The notes under the pieces: generated by a model
Seen by the model: the letters and a program-made list of their open reading frames with translations, nothing else
The model's database searches: none
Told to the model about the DNA's origin: nothing
Source: Erythrobacter sp.
GTDB lineage: Bacteria > Pseudomonadota > Alphaproteobacteria > Sphingomonadales > Sphingomonadaceae
Direction of reading: 5' to 3'
Length of the DNA: 64,000 nt
NCBI GenBank assembly: GCA_024642335.1
Contig: JAHEBH010000006.1
Coordinates: 1 to 64,000, forward strand
Program-made: the position numbers and the translations under genes
Shown here: piece after piece, positions 26,856 to 35,907 of the stretch
Layout of the letters: every line of letters starts with the position of its first letter
Position numbering within the stretch: the first letter of the stretch is position 1

Positions 26856-28331
26856 CTAGTTGGTGCGAACGACGATCTTGTACTGCTCGCCCGGAACCAC
26901 CTGATCGGATGAAGACAAGCCGTTCAGCACACGAAAACGGGCCTCCTGCGCATCGCTATAGGCCATACGGCGCGCCAAGGTCTGCACCGTGTCACTCCTT
27001 GCTGCCGTGACGACATCGAGCTGGCGCGGAATCACCTGCGCCGCTTCCGCCGATGATATCCTGCGCATCGAGTTATACATCGAATTGAAAATTGTCGCCT
27101 GACCGGCAGGCGTGACCGCCTGGAAATGGAAGGCCTTTCCGTCACCGAAGTCATAGGCAACGACAGTCACATCAACCTGCCCTTGCCCGTTGTTCACACG
27201 GGCCCCTCCGAACAATACCGGAATGCCGTTCACATTGTCGCGCTGCAGGCTCTGCGGCGTTAGCTGCTGCTGGTCGCCGCCCAGGCTGCGGAACACCGCC
27301 CGCACATAGTTTTCCAGGTTTCCGTCAAATTGTGCAGCGGTCAGTTGCGCCCTGCCGCCATCGCCATTGATCGAAACGGCGCTAGTCCCGTTGACCATGT
27401 AGAAACCTTGCGGAGCGGTGAAACGCAGGCGCAGTTCGGGATGGATGAAGTCGCTGCCCTCGATAACTCCCTGTGCCGGGTCATCGCCGTAAAGCAACCC
27501 ATCAATCCGGTTGAGGAAGGTCTCGCGATTGATCGCACCGGTTGCCGCGCCGGCCTGCGCCAGAGCATTCTGCACGCGATTCGCCGGGTCCGGATGCGTC
27601 GAAGCCCATGAGGGGATGGTGGCGTTCGCGCGCCCCTGCAGCTGCGCATCGAGCGCGTTCTGCGCAGCAAGGCTGGTGAGCAGCGACGCCATGGCACGAG
27701 GGTTGTATCCGGCACTGGTGAGGTATTGTACGCCCAGATTATCCGCCTCGATTTCCTGCGTGCGCGAATATTTGAGCGTCAGAAGCTGTGTATATTGCGA
27801 ACCCTCGCTGATCAGGCCGCCAAGATCGCCGCCCACGGCGGCTCCCACGACTTGCCCCAACAGGCCGAGCAGGGCATTTTGCTGTGCCTGCTGCTGCCTG
27901 CGGGCGGAGTGGCGCGCGGCGACATGGCCCACCTCGTGCCCGAGAACGCCAGCCAGTTCCGCCTCGTTGTTCATCAGCGTCACGAGCTGGCGCGTGACAT
28001 AAACATATCCGCCCGGCACGGCGAAGGCGTTGTTGACAGGTGAGTTCAGCAGGGTGACCTCGAAAGCATCGGGCCGTGTCGCAAGTCCCGACTGCACCGC
28101 AATTTCGGACCCGATCCGTTCGACATATTGCGCCTGCGGCCCGGTCATCTCGCCGCCGAATTCGGCAATGAATTGCGGATGATATTCCGCACCCTGCTGC
28201 GCTTCTGCGGCTGTAATGGGCGAACCGGGCACGACATTGCCGCCGGGGATCGTGGCGCAGGCCGCCAGCGCCACGGATGCCGTCCCGCACAGCGCCAAAC
28301 GCACGATTGCCGAAGTGGTTGTGGCTGGCAT
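26856..28331 (-). CDS. M48-family metalloprotease lipoprotein with C-terminal LysM-like region
   Basis: The product is 491 aa. Lipobox LAACATIP is at about residue 25, so the mature protein is probably anchored in the outer membrane facing the periplasm. The zinc motif is HEVGH in LGHEVGHVAARHSARRQ, and EIEADNLGVQYL supplies the third ligand. The family includes BepA/YfgC-like outer-membrane protein quality-control proteases. The last ~55 residues (DTVQTLARRMAY... VPGEQYKIVV) look like a LysM-type domain. I chose ATG 28331 because GGGAG lies about 7 nt upstream and it starts a lipoprotein signal. It is convergent with the Flp terminator and 90 bp from accA. Confidence 0.93.
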   Translation of the reverse strand: MPATTTSAIVRLALCGTASVALAACATIPGGNVVPGSPITAAEAQQGAEYHPQFIAEFGGEMTGPQAQYVERIGSEIAVQSGLATRPDAFEVTLLNSPVNNAFAVPGGYVYVTRQLVTLMNNEAELAGVLGHEVGHVAARHSARRQQQAQQNALLGLLGQVVGAAVGGDLGGLISEGSQYTQLLTLKYSRTQEIEADNLGVQYLTSAGYNPRAMASLLTSLAAQNALDAQLQGRANATIPSWASTHPDPANRVQNALAQAGAATGAINRETFLNRIDGLLYGDDPAQGVIEGSDFIHPELRLRFTAPQGFYMVNGTSAVSINGDGGRAQLTAAQFDGNLENYVRAVFRSLGGDQQQLTPQSLQRDNVNGIPVLFGGARVNNGQGQVDVTVVAYDFGDGKAFHFQAVTPAGQATIFNSMYNSMRRISSAEAAQVIPRQLDVVTAARSDTVQTLARRMAYSDAQEARFRVLNGLSSSDQVVPGEQYKIVVRTN

Positions 28332-28381
28332 TTCTTTCTCCCGAACAATCGGTTGTCTGGTGCTTATGGTCGCGCGGACGA

Positions 28382-28408
28382 TTGTCGAAAGCAACCCGCT
28401 TTCGACAA
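28382..28408. terminator. Perfect 11-bp stem-loop between accA and the M48 gene
   Basis: TTGTCGAAAGC and GCTTTCGACAA enclose a 5-nt loop, starting 14 bp after the accA stop. No clear T-tract follows on the minus strand. It may end the xerD-accA transcript or be a member of a dispersed palindrome family. Confidence 0.5.
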
Positions 28409-28421
28409 GCCGTGCAGCCGC

Positions 28422-29381
28422 CTAGCTGCCCAGATTTTCGCCGATAGCGAGAAAGCGATCTTCACGCTGGCGTCGCAGTTCCGCAGAGTCACGCCCTGTA
28501 AGCGCGTCCAGCTCCTCGCCGATAGCCTTGGCCAGTGCAGCCGAAGCCGCCGCCGGATCGCGATGCGCGCCGCCGACAGGCTCTGGCACGATACGATCGA
28601 TCACGCCCAGTTTCACCAGATCCTGCGCCGTCATCTTCATGGCTTCAGCAGCAAGCGGAGCCTTCTCGCCCGTGCGCCACAGGATGGAGGCGCAACCTTC
28701 GGGCGAAATCACCGAATAGACCGCATGTTCGAACATGAGCACGCGTTCGGCGCTGGCAAGTGCGACAGCACCGCCCGAGCCGCCCTCGCCCACGATGGCT
28801 GCAACCATCGGTACGCCCAGCCCGAGACAGGCCTCGGTCGAACGCGCGATGGCCTCCGCCTGGCCGCGTTCCTCTGCCTCGATGCCCGGAAATGCTCCGG
28901 AGGTATCGACCAGTGTCACTACCGGCAGTCCGAAGCGGTCGGCCATCTCCATCAGGCGGATCGCCTTGCGGTAACCTTCCGGCTTTCCCATGCCAAAATT
29001 GTGGTGAATGCGGCTTTCGGTGTCATTGCCCTTTTCATGGCCGATCAACATGACCTTGCGGCCATCCAAAGTGGCAAGTCCGCCCATGATCGCCTCGTCA
29101 TCGCCATAGAGCCTGTCTCCTCCCAGCGGCGTAAAATCGCTGAAGGCGTTGCTCACATAGTCCTTGAAATGCGGGCGTGCCGGGTGGCGCGCAACTTGCG
29201 TCTTCTGCCAGGGCGTCAGTGAAGCATAGGTGCTGGCCAGCAGGTCCGCGCTCTTCTTCTCGAGCTTTTTCAGCTCTTTCGAAATATCGACATCGCCGCC
29301 CTCACCCGCCGCAGCGCGCAGTTCCGCGATCTTCGATTCGATGGTCGCGACCGGCTTTTCGAATTCGAGATAGGAAATCAT
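28422..29381 (-). CDS. accA: Acetyl-CoA carboxylase carboxyltransferase subunit alpha
   Basis: The product is 319 aa, the usual size. It works with AccD to transfer the carboxyl group from biotin to acetyl-CoA, giving malonyl-CoA for fatty-acid synthesis. Typical motifs are [14 protein letters not shown] at the start, [16 protein letters not shown] and the oxyanion-type [22 protein letters not shown] prefer the second ATG ([10 protein letters not shown]); both lack a clear Shine-Dalgarno, so coupling to the upstream xerD, whose stop is 9 bp away, is likely. Confidence 0.97.
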   Translation of the reverse strand: MISYLEFEKPVATIESKIAELRAAAGEGGDVDISKELKKLEKKSADLLASTYASLTPWQKTQVARHPARPHFKDYVSNAFSDFTPLGGDRLYGDDEAIMGGLATLDGRKVMLIGHEKGNDTESRIHHNFGMGKPEGYRKAIRLMEMADRFGLPVVTLVDTSGAFPGIEAEERGQAEAIARSTEACLGLGVPMVAAIVGEGGSGGAVALASAERVLMFEHAVYSVISPEGCASILWRTGEKAPLAAEAMKMTAQDLVKLGVIDRIVPEPVGGAHRDPAAASAALAKAIGEELDALTGRDSAELRRQREDRFLAIGENLGS

Positions 29382-29390
29382 GCCCATGCG

Positions 29391-30302
29391 CTAAACGGAG
29401 CGGGCGCGCCCTGCAAGAGGATGTCGCTCATTTACAAGCGCGACCAGCCGTGCGGAATCGACATGGGTGTATATCTGGGTGGTCGCAATATCGGCATGGC
29501 CGAGCAGCGTTTGTAGCACCCGCAGGTCCGCTCCACCTTCGAGGAGATGGGTGGCAAAAGCATGCCGCAGCACATGCGGGCTGACCTTGGCCGGATCGAG
29601 ACCCGCCCTCGCGGCCAATTCCTTTACCAGCTGGAACAGCCTGATGCGGCTGATATGCCCGCTCTTAGAGGGAAAGAGAAAGCGCGAATCGGAATTGCGA
29701 ACTTCCAACCAGCGCCCCAGCGCCTGTTGTGCGCGCCGCGATACCGGGACCATACGCTGCTGTGATCCCTTTCCGGTGACCGTCAGGAAGGGCACATCGC
29801 GCGGCACGCTGGCGCGAGGCAGGCCGACCAGCTCGCTGGCGCGCAGGCCCGAGCCATAGAGCAGTTCCAGCAGCGCAAGCATGCGCACGGCAGGTGGGCT
29901 GTCGGTGGTGGCCTCAAGTTCAACTCTTTCGAACAGGGCCTCTACCTCCGCGTGGCTCAATATCCTGGGCAGAGGACGCCGTGATGCAGGCTTGGGCAAG
30001 GCAGCGGAAGGATCATCCTTGCGCATGCCCTCATCCACCAGGAAACCGAAAAATTGCCGCAGGGCCGAACTCTTGCGGGCGACGCTGGATGGCGAAAGAT
30101 CGGCCCATTTCCCGGCCAACGATGAAAGCTGCGCCTTGTCGGCGCTGGCAAGGCCGCCCAGCAATTCCTCCGCCCCTTCAAGGTCGCGCCTGTATGCCGC
30201 AAGTGTATTGATGGCCGCCCCCCGCTCTGCGGCGAGCATGGCGAGGAAAGTGTCGATCTCCGCGCCGATGGCCCTACCCTCGCGCCACGGCCTCTGCCGC
30301 AA
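29391..30302 (-). CDS. xerD: Tyrosine recombinase XerD
   Basis: The product is about 300 aa. Catalytic residues are visible: GSGLRASELVGL (first Arg), HVLRHAFATHLLEGG (His-x-x-Arg) and LGHADIATTQIYTHV (Tyr nucleophile). It resolves chromosome dimers at dif with XerC, guided by FtsK. The accA and aroK/aroB neighbourhood is the usual setting of the housekeeping alphaproteobacterial xerD, so this is not a phage integrase. The start is uncertain: the ORF opens with TTG at 30302, overlapping the 610-aa gene by 29 bp, and no ATG precedes the conserved region. Confidence 0.93.
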   Translation of the reverse strand: MRQRPWREGRAIGAEIDTFLAMLAAERGAAINTLAAYRRDLEGAEELLGGLASADKAQLSSLAGKWADLSPSSVARKSSALRQFFGFLVDEGMRKDDPSAALPKPASRRPLPRILSHAEVEALFERVELEATTDSPPAVRMLALLELLYGSGLRASELVGLPRASVPRDVPFLTVTGKGSQQRMVPVSRRAQQALGRWLEVRNSDSRFLFPSKSGHISRIRLFQLVKELAARAGLDPAKVSPHVLRHAFATHLLEGGADLRVLQTLLGHADIATTQIYTHVDSARLVALVNERHPLAGRARSV

Positions 30303-32106
30303 TCATCCGCGCTTCGGCAGAAAGGCCCGCGGCATTGAGCGCGCTGACAATATGGTAGAGCTGGCGTGCCGTCATCCGATGCCAGCCATCACCCTGCATG
30401 CCAACGCCCGCCAGCAAGGCCACGAGCCCCGCATTGCGATAACGACCGGCAGCCGAAATACGTTCGCTCCATGCCGAAGAGCGGGCGAGATCGACGCCCA
30501 GATCGGAGGAGATTCGCGCCACATCCTGGCTATCTAGGCGTCCCAGGCCCGCAAGCCCGGCAAGCAGGAAGCGCGACTTGCGAGCATCCTCCGATGCATC
30601 GTCATCAAGGAAGCTTATCACGGCATTGGCATCGACTGTTCCGCCATTCGGGTCAGCCAGCGCCAGAAGAGCCCAGCCCTGGCTGCCCTCCTCCACCAAC
30701 TCGCCCCAGCGGCGTGCGTTGGCATCGAGGCCCGCAGCCAGGATGGATGCTAGAATGGTATCGGCCTGACCTGCAAAGTCATCGCTGACCGGCAGGCGCG
30801 CCGCCGCATAGGATGTCAGCACCAGCCGGCCATAATTCTCCTGGTCGCCCCAAAGGCTCTGCATGGCGGCCAGCCGGTCATCGGGGTCTTCCGCCACATA
30901 GGCCTCGCGCAGGGTAATACCCGGCTGGCGGTCGCCGTCGGTCACGGATTCGCTGGCGTAGAGTTGCGAATAGAGGTCAACCATCGCCGCTGAAGAAAGC
31001 ACGCCGCTTCCACCCGCGCGGTCTGCTGCTGCAATACGCGCCACCAGCGGAGTTGCCGGAATTGTCGCATCATAGAAAGCAAAGCGGGTCTGCACCGGTG
31101 CCAAAAGGTTGTCGGGAATTTCCTCGCCCAAGGCACGGGAAAGCGCATAGCGCCAGGGCGAAAGCTCCTCCACCGGTTCCCATTCGATGTCTACCGCACG
31201 GCCAGCATCGCCTGCGGCACCGGCAAAACGTTGCGCCAGGCGGACATCGATCTCCGGTGCTTCGCCTTCCCACAATGCGCGGTCCAGCCGCCGTTCGGCC
31301 GCGCGCGTATCACCACGATAGGCGGCGCAAATCGCCTGGGCGAGAATCCACTCGCCGTCATCACGGAAACCGGCATGGAGCTGCGTGACGGGACAGATGC
31401 CAAGGATATCCCCTGTGCCCAGATAGGCGTCGAAAGCGGCATCGACCAAAGCGGGATTGTAATTGCCGCCATCGACATCCTGCACCAGCGCGCGGGCTAC
31501 CTGGGCTTCACCCATGCGGTTGAGCAGCGCAGCGCGCAAAGCTGCAAATTCGACGGGATCCATCCCCACCGGCGCATCCATGCGGCTGGAAAGAGCGCGG
31601 CGCAGCAATATGTGGCCCCACCGCGAAACGAGCGGACCGCGGGTCCCCTCCAGCGCAGAGCGAACCAGCGATGCAGGCTGGCCGGCCAGTGATTGCGACG
31701 GGAAACCGCCTTCGCTGCGCGCCACGACGCCTATTCGCGACAAGGCGCGCCGTGCAGTTTGGGGCACGTCGAATTTGGGCCGCAGGCCGAACAGCTCGTT
31801 GATCTCGCTGTCCTCCATCTCCTCCAGCTCTTCGATCGAGGGGAAGTCCTCGGGCAGCACCACAGGAGCGTATTCGAGAGGAGCGGTAACCCCGGGAATC
31901 GGCTGCACCACGGGTGCATTCGGCAGCGGCGCGACAGAAGGCGCAGTTCCGCCGGGTCGCGCGGTTGCGCGCGGTGGCGGCGCCGGAGCGGGTGCATCGG
32001 GCGGCGGATCGTTGAAGATATCGGGCAGCAAATCCTCGGGCTGGGCCAATGCCAGCGAGGAGGTAAGGCCGATCACGACACCTCCGATCAGCAAGCTCTT
32101 CCTCAT
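30274..32106 (-). CDS. Large secreted helical protein, unknown function
   Basis: The product is 610 aa. A signal peptide (MRKSLLIGGVVIGLTSSLALA) is followed by a Pro/Ala-rich acidic linker (DPPPDAPAPAPPPRA) to about residue 75. The rest is alpha-helical with many Ala/Leu/Asp repeats, suggesting a TPR- or Sel1-like solenoid, though no clear repeat consensus is visible. I recognise no named family. Its start overlaps the stop of a 40-aa membrane-protein gene by ATGA. Its stop is inside the xerD ORF start, so the three genes form one coupled unit. It may be a periplasmic scaffold. Confidence 0.8.
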   Translation of the reverse strand: MRKSLLIGGVVIGLTSSLALAQPEDLLPDIFNDPPPDAPAPAPPPRATARPGGTAPSVAPLPNAPVVQPIPGVTAPLEYAPVVLPEDFPSIEELEEMEDSEINELFGLRPKFDVPQTARRALSRIGVVARSEGGFPSQSLAGQPASLVRSALEGTRGPLVSRWGHILLRRALSSRMDAPVGMDPVEFAALRAALLNRMGEAQVARALVQDVDGGNYNPALVDAAFDAYLGTGDILGICPVTQLHAGFRDDGEWILAQAICAAYRGDTRAAERRLDRALWEGEAPEIDVRLAQRFAGAAGDAGRAVDIEWEPVEELSPWRYALSRALGEEIPDNLLAPVQTRFAFYDATIPATPLVARIAAADRAGGSGVLSSAAMVDLYSQLYASESVTDGDRQPGITLREAYVAEDPDDRLAAMQSLWGDQENYGRLVLTSYAAARLPVSDDFAGQADTILASILAAGLDANARRWGELVEEGSQGWALLALADPNGGTVDANAVISFLDDDASEDARKSRFLLAGLAGLGRLDSQDVARISSDLGVDLARSSAWSERISAAGRYRNAGLVALLAGVGMQGDGWHRMTARQLYHIVSALNAAGLSAEARMIAAEAVARG

Positions 32107-32225
32107 TCACCCGTCCCCTGCAGGTCCACCGGCTCCACGATCAGTCGCTGCTCTTCCTGCCCGCCATCGAACCATGCCAGGGCCAGCAACAGGCCGAATA
32201 CTAGCAGGATGACCACGATACTCAT
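32103..32225 (-). CDS. Tiny single-pass membrane protein (40 aa), missed by the ORF track
   Basis: The translation begins MSIVVILLVFGLLLALAWFD, one hydrophobic helix at the very N-terminus. A polar tail of about 20 residues (GGQEEQRLIVEPVDLQGTGE) follows. Its TGA overlaps the ATG of the 610-aa secreted protein (ATGA), the same coupling style seen at real gene junctions here. The stretch between the aroK divergent region and the 610-aa gene has no other use. The Shine-Dalgarno is weak. I infer it partners the secreted protein, perhaps as a membrane tether. No known family was recognised. Confidence 0.65.
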   Translation of the reverse strand: MSIVVILLVFGLLLALAWFDGGQEEQRLIVEPVDLQGTGE

Positions 32226-32318
32226 CTGGCGTCTCGACACTTATCCCTCGATCCCGTTCACATAACAGGGCTCAGCAAGCTTGCACCGGCGGTTAGCGCA
32301 ATTATAGCCCCAACGGCA

Positions 32319-32900
32319 ATGAACAAGGCACAATCAACCCCCCGTCGCAATTTGAGCGATGCACAGGTCAGGGAACTGGCGGCACGGATCGATCGCCCGA
32401 TCGTGCTTGTCGGCATGATGGGCGTGGGAAAATCGAGCATCGGCAAGCGGCTGGCACAGAAACTGGGCTTTCCCTTTTACGACGCCGATGACGAAATCGT
32501 CGAAGCCGCGCAAATGTCCATCACGGAGATTTTTGACCAGTATGGCGAGGCCTATTTCCGCGACGGAGAGAGGCGTGTCATCGCACGGCTGCTGGAAAAC
32601 CCGCGCAGCGTGATCGCCACCGGAGGCGGAGCGTTCGTGCAGGAAGATACGCGTGCGGAAATTCTCGCAAGAAGCATTCCCGTCTGGCTCGATTGCGATG
32701 TCGATACGCTGGTCACGCGTGTCAGCCGCAACAACAAGCGCCCGCTGCTGCGCGGCGGCAATGTGCGCGAGAAGATCGCCAGCATGAAGGCGGAGCGCGA
32801 ACCGTCATATGCAAAGGCGCGCATCCGCGTTACCAGCGACACCGGCCCGCATGGCGAGGCCGTGGATCGCATCCTGGAGGCACTCGAATCATGTCTGTAA
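32319..32900 (+). CDS. aroK: Shikimate kinase
   Basis: The product is 193 aa. It phosphorylates shikimate with ATP in aromatic amino-acid synthesis. The P-loop is GMMGVGKSSIGKRLA near residue 33, DADDEIVEAA is the shikimate-binding Asp motif, and ATGGGAFVQ is the Walker B-like segment. The lid region Arg occurs in NNKRPLLRGGN. It is divergent from the 40-aa gene and overlaps aroB by 10 bp, so the two are translationally coupled. An N-terminal extension of about 25 residues precedes the core, common in alphaproteobacterial AroK. Confidence 0.96.
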   Translation: MNKAQSTPRRNLSDAQVRELAARIDRPIVLVGMMGVGKSSIGKRLAQKLGFPFYDADDEIVEAAQMSITEIFDQYGEAYFRDGERRVIARLLENPRSVIATGGGAFVQEDTRAEILARSIPVWLDCDVDTLVTRVSRNNKRPLLRGGNVREKIASMKAEREPSYAKARIRVTSDTGPHGEAVDRILEALESCL

Positions 32901-34000
32901 CCCGCGTGGAACTGGCCGGAAGGTCCTATGAAGTGCGCGTGGATAGCGGGTTGCTGGCCGATTTTGCGAACCAGTGCGGCGGCCTGCTTCGCAAGAAAGT
33001 GGTTCCGGTAATCACGGACCGCAATGTTGCGATGCACTGGCGGGAAGCAATCGAACAGTCGCTGCGCGATGCGGGGCATGTGCCCGAATTCCTCGTGCTC
33101 GATCCGGGCGAAAGCGCGAAAAGCTGGTCGGTGCTCGAGCGCGTCGTCAACTGGCTGCTCGAGCTTGAGGTGGAACGCGGCGACCATATCGTCGCGCTCG
33201 GTGGCGGCGTGATCGGCGACCTCACCGGATTTGCCGCCGCGATCATCAAGCGCGGTTGCGGCTTTATCCAGGTGCCCACCACGCTGCTGGCACAGGTGGA
33301 CAGCTCAGTGGGCGGCAAGACGGCAATCAATGCCAAGGCCGGCAAGAACCTTGTCGGCGCCTTCCACCAGCCGAGCCTCGTGCTGGCCGATCTCGGCAGC
33401 CTTGCCACCCTGCCGCTGCGCGAGCTCCAAGCGGGCTACGCGGAGGTGATCAAATACGGCATTTTGGGAGACCGCGATTTTTTCGAGTGGTGCGAAGCGA
33501 ACGGCCCCAGGGTCATCGACGGAGAACGCGCCGCACTGGAATACGCGGTGACCGAAAGCGTCAAGGCCAAGGCCCGCATCGTGGCAGAGGACGAACGCGA
33601 AACCACCGGCGCACGCGCACTGCTCAATCTGGGCCATACGTTCGGCCACGCGCTGGAGGCCGAGACTGGCTTTTCCGACCGCCTGCTGCACGGCGAAGGC
33701 GTGGCTTTAGGCATGGTGCTGGCAGCGCGCTATTCCGCACGGAAAGTTCTCATCTCGCAGCAAGATGCCGTACGTATAGGGCGAGCCATTGCTGCGTCAG
33801 GTTTGCCATCGGATGTAAGCAGTCTGGGCCTGACTTGTTCAGGACAGGAACTCGCCGCGCATATGCTGCATGACAAAAAGATGGATGCAGGCACCCTTCC
33901 CTTCGTGCTGTTGCGCGATATCGGCGATGCTTTCCTCGACAAGCAGGTGTCGCTGGAAGATGTCGCTGCGTTTCTGGGCGAACAGCTCGCCGCTAGCTAA
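32891..34000 (+). CDS. aroB: 3-dehydroquinate synthase
   Basis: The product is 369 aa. It cyclises DAHP to 3-dehydroquinate, the second shikimate step, using NAD and a divalent metal. Motifs are VALGGGVIGDLTGFAAA, QVPTTLLAQVDSSVGGKTAIN, and the metal ligands in LNLGHTFGHALEAE and LLHGEGVALGM. I chose ATG 32891 (MSVTRVELAGRSY), 10 bp before the aroK stop; the ORF-track entry extends 66 codons into aroK. Its TAA overlaps the convergent DUF488 stop. Confidence 0.97.
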   Translation: MSVTRVELAGRSYEVRVDSGLLADFANQCGGLLRKKVVPVITDRNVAMHWREAIEQSLRDAGHVPEFLVLDPGESAKSWSVLERVVNWLLELEVERGDHIVALGGGVIGDLTGFAAAIIKRGCGFIQVPTTLLAQVDSSVGGKTAINAKAGKNLVGAFHQPSLVLADLGSLATLPLRELQAGYAEVIKYGILGDRDFFEWCEANGPRVIDGERAALEYAVTESVKAKARIVAEDERETTGARALLNLGHTFGHALEAETGFSDRLLHGEGVALGMVLAARYSARKVLISQQDAVRIGRAIAASGLPSDVSSLGLTCSGQELAAHMLHDKKMDAGTLPFVLLRDIGDAFLDKQVSLEDVAAFLGEQLAAS

Positions 34001-34443
34001 TTTAGCCCCGGCACAAGGTCGGTCACGTCGAAATCTTCTAATATGGCTTCGACCAGCAGGTGACGATGGCATTTCGAGGCATCGCGGCAATAGCACAGCA
34101 AGCAGGTGCGCTGTTCTTGGGCCAGCGCACGCAATTCGGCCATGGCGGCAAGCGCTTCGGGCAATTCGAGTTGGCCAGAATAGATGCGCCGCAGGGTTTC
34201 CAGATCTCCTGCGCGCGCAGCAGCCCTGCCTTCCGGCGGCGTGCCGATAGCGGGGAAATGACGATACGCGATCCCCTCTTCCACCAGAGAGGTGGCAAGG
34301 TTGGATTTGGAAAAGCCCGGTTTGCGCGATTGCGCCCGCGCGCGAATATCGGCGAGCAGCGCAATTCCTTTGTCCTTGAGCAAGGCAATCAGCTCTGGAT
34401 GTGCCGCCTGCTGGTAACCGATGGTGAAGAGAGCGGGACGCAT
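33997..34443 (-). CDS. DUF488 family protein
   Basis: The product is 148 aa. The family pattern is clear: an N-terminal LFTIGYQ, DIRARAQSRKPGFSK, GIAYRHFPAIG, and a C-terminal LLCYCRDASKCHRHLLV in which Cys and His residues are conserved. DUF488 proteins are widespread and their biochemical role is unsettled. It lies 17 bp downstream of the glutathione reductase gene, on the same strand, so it may be co-transcribed and perhaps linked to redox or stress responses (inference). Its stop codon overlaps that of aroB on the other strand by 2 bp. Confidence 0.88.
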   Translation of the reverse strand: MRPALFTIGYQQAAHPELIALLKDKGIALLADIRARAQSRKPGFSKSNLATSLVEEGIAYRHFPAIGTPPEGRAAARAGDLETLRRIYSGQLELPEALAAMAELRALAQEQRTCLLCYCRDASKCHRHLLVEAILEDFDVTDLVPGLN

Positions 34444-34460
34444 TATCGCTTGTCCTCCCG

Positions 34461-35807
34461 CTACTTCAGCAGAACCAGTTCTTCGGCCATCGATGGGTGC
34501 AACGCCACAGTGTCGTCGAAAGCCTGCTTGGTCAGGCCCGCCTTCAGCGCCACGGCTGCCACCTGCAATATTTCCGGAGATTCCGGGCCGATCATGTGGA
34601 TACCGAGTATCTTTTCCGAAACCTCGTCGCAGATCATCTTGTAGAGGCCGCGCTCCGGGTGGGGGCTGAAGATGTTTTTCATCGGGCGGAAGTCCGAGGT
34701 GTAGACCTTCACATTGCCATATCGCTGGCGCGCCTGCTTTTCGGTCAGGCCGATCCCGGCAAGCGGCGGCTGGCTGAATACGGCGCTGGGGATATGCGCG
34801 TAGTCGATCGTACGTGGATTGTTGCCGAACACCGTATCGGCAAAGGCATGGCCCTCGCGAATGGCAACGGGGGTCAGCTGCACGCGGTCGGTCACATCGC
34901 CCACGGCATAGATGCTGGGGCAGGATGTGCGGTTGTATTCATCGACCTTGATCTCGCCCTTTGAGCCCAGTTCGACCCCGGCATTCTCGAGGCCGAGGCC
35001 GGTAGTCTTCGGCGTGCGGCCCGTGGCGATGAGCACCTGGTCCACGCGCTGCTTGTTGGCAGCGCCCAGATCGACCAGCAGGCATCCGTCTTCGGTCTTT
35101 TCGACCGACTGGATCTGGCTGTGCATCTTGAAGTTGATACCGCGGCCCATGGCGATATGGAGCATGCGATCGACGATCTGCTCGTCATAGCTGCGCAAAA
35201 TACGGTCGGTGCGGTTCACCACAGTCACTTCGCTGCCCAGGGCATTGAATATTCCCGCGAATTCCATGGCAATATAACCGCCCCCCATGACCATCAGGCA
35301 TTTGGGCTGCTCATCCAGATGGAAGACTTCGTTCGAACTGATGCAATGCTCGACACCCGGCAAATCGGGCATGGCAGGCCATGAACCAACCGCGACGAGG
35401 ATATATCTGGCAGTCACCTCGCGGCCGCTGGCGAGCCTGATCGTGTTCGGCCCGGCAATGGTGGCGCGTTCGGCAAACAGATCGACCGCGTGGCTCTCCA
35501 GCGTCTTGCCATAGAGACCCTCGAGCCGGTCCACGTCGCCATTCACGAAATCGCGCAGGGTCGGCCAGTCGAAGCTCTTGTCACCCACGGTCCAGCCGTA
35601 ATTCCCGGCATGGCCAAGCTCCTCGGCAAACATGGAACCGTAGACGAGCATCTTCTTGGGCACGCAGCCGCGGATCACGCAGGTGCCGCCCACGCGGTGT
35701 TCTTCGGCGATGGCTACCCTGGCGCCGTGGCTGGCGGAAATGCGCGCGGCGCGGACGCCTCCCGACCCGGCACCAATAACAAACAGATCATATTCGAATT
35801 CGGCCAT
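34461..35807 (-). CDS. gor: Glutathione-disulfide reductase
   Basis: The product is 448 aa. It is a FAD-dependent pyridine nucleotide-disulfide oxidoreductase that keeps glutathione reduced with NADPH. The FAD motif VIGAGSGGVRAARISASHG is followed by the redox-active GGTCVIRGCVPKKMLVYGS, the glutathione reductase-specific form of the CxxxxC centre. The C-terminal catalytic HPSMAEELVLL is present. I chose ATG 35807 (MAEFEYDLFVIGAG); the 59 earlier ORF residues read an intergenic region. DUF488 lies downstream and the SIR2-like gene upstream, both on the same strand. Confidence 0.96.
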   Translation of the reverse strand: MAEFEYDLFVIGAGSGGVRAARISASHGARVAIAEEHRVGGTCVIRGCVPKKMLVYGSMFAEELGHAGNYGWTVGDKSFDWPTLRDFVNGDVDRLEGLYGKTLESHAVDLFAERATIAGPNTIRLASGREVTARYILVAVGSWPAMPDLPGVEHCISSNEVFHLDEQPKCLMVMGGGYIAMEFAGIFNALGSEVTVVNRTDRILRSYDEQIVDRMLHIAMGRGINFKMHSQIQSVEKTEDGCLLVDLGAANKQRVDQVLIATGRTPKTTGLGLENAGVELGSKGEIKVDEYNRTSCPSIYAVGDVTDRVQLTPVAIREGHAFADTVFGNNPRTIDYAHIPSAVFSQPPLAGIGLTEKQARQRYGNVKVYTSDFRPMKNIFSPHPERGLYKMICDEVSEKILGIHMIGPESPEILQVAAVALKAGLTKQAFDDTVALHPSMAEELVLLK

Positions 35808-35907
35808 GGTGGCGTGCTCCCTGTTGCGCCCGCGCCAGCCATATGGGCAGCCCGCCCCGCTTTGCCAAGCGAAGCGACCAAAAGCATTTCTTCGATCAGG
35901 CTGAAGG

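Noticed and set aside
29391-30302. Phage or island integrase near tRNA genes
   Set aside because: The recombinase is in the conserved xerD-accA context; no att repeats or cargo genes are visible.
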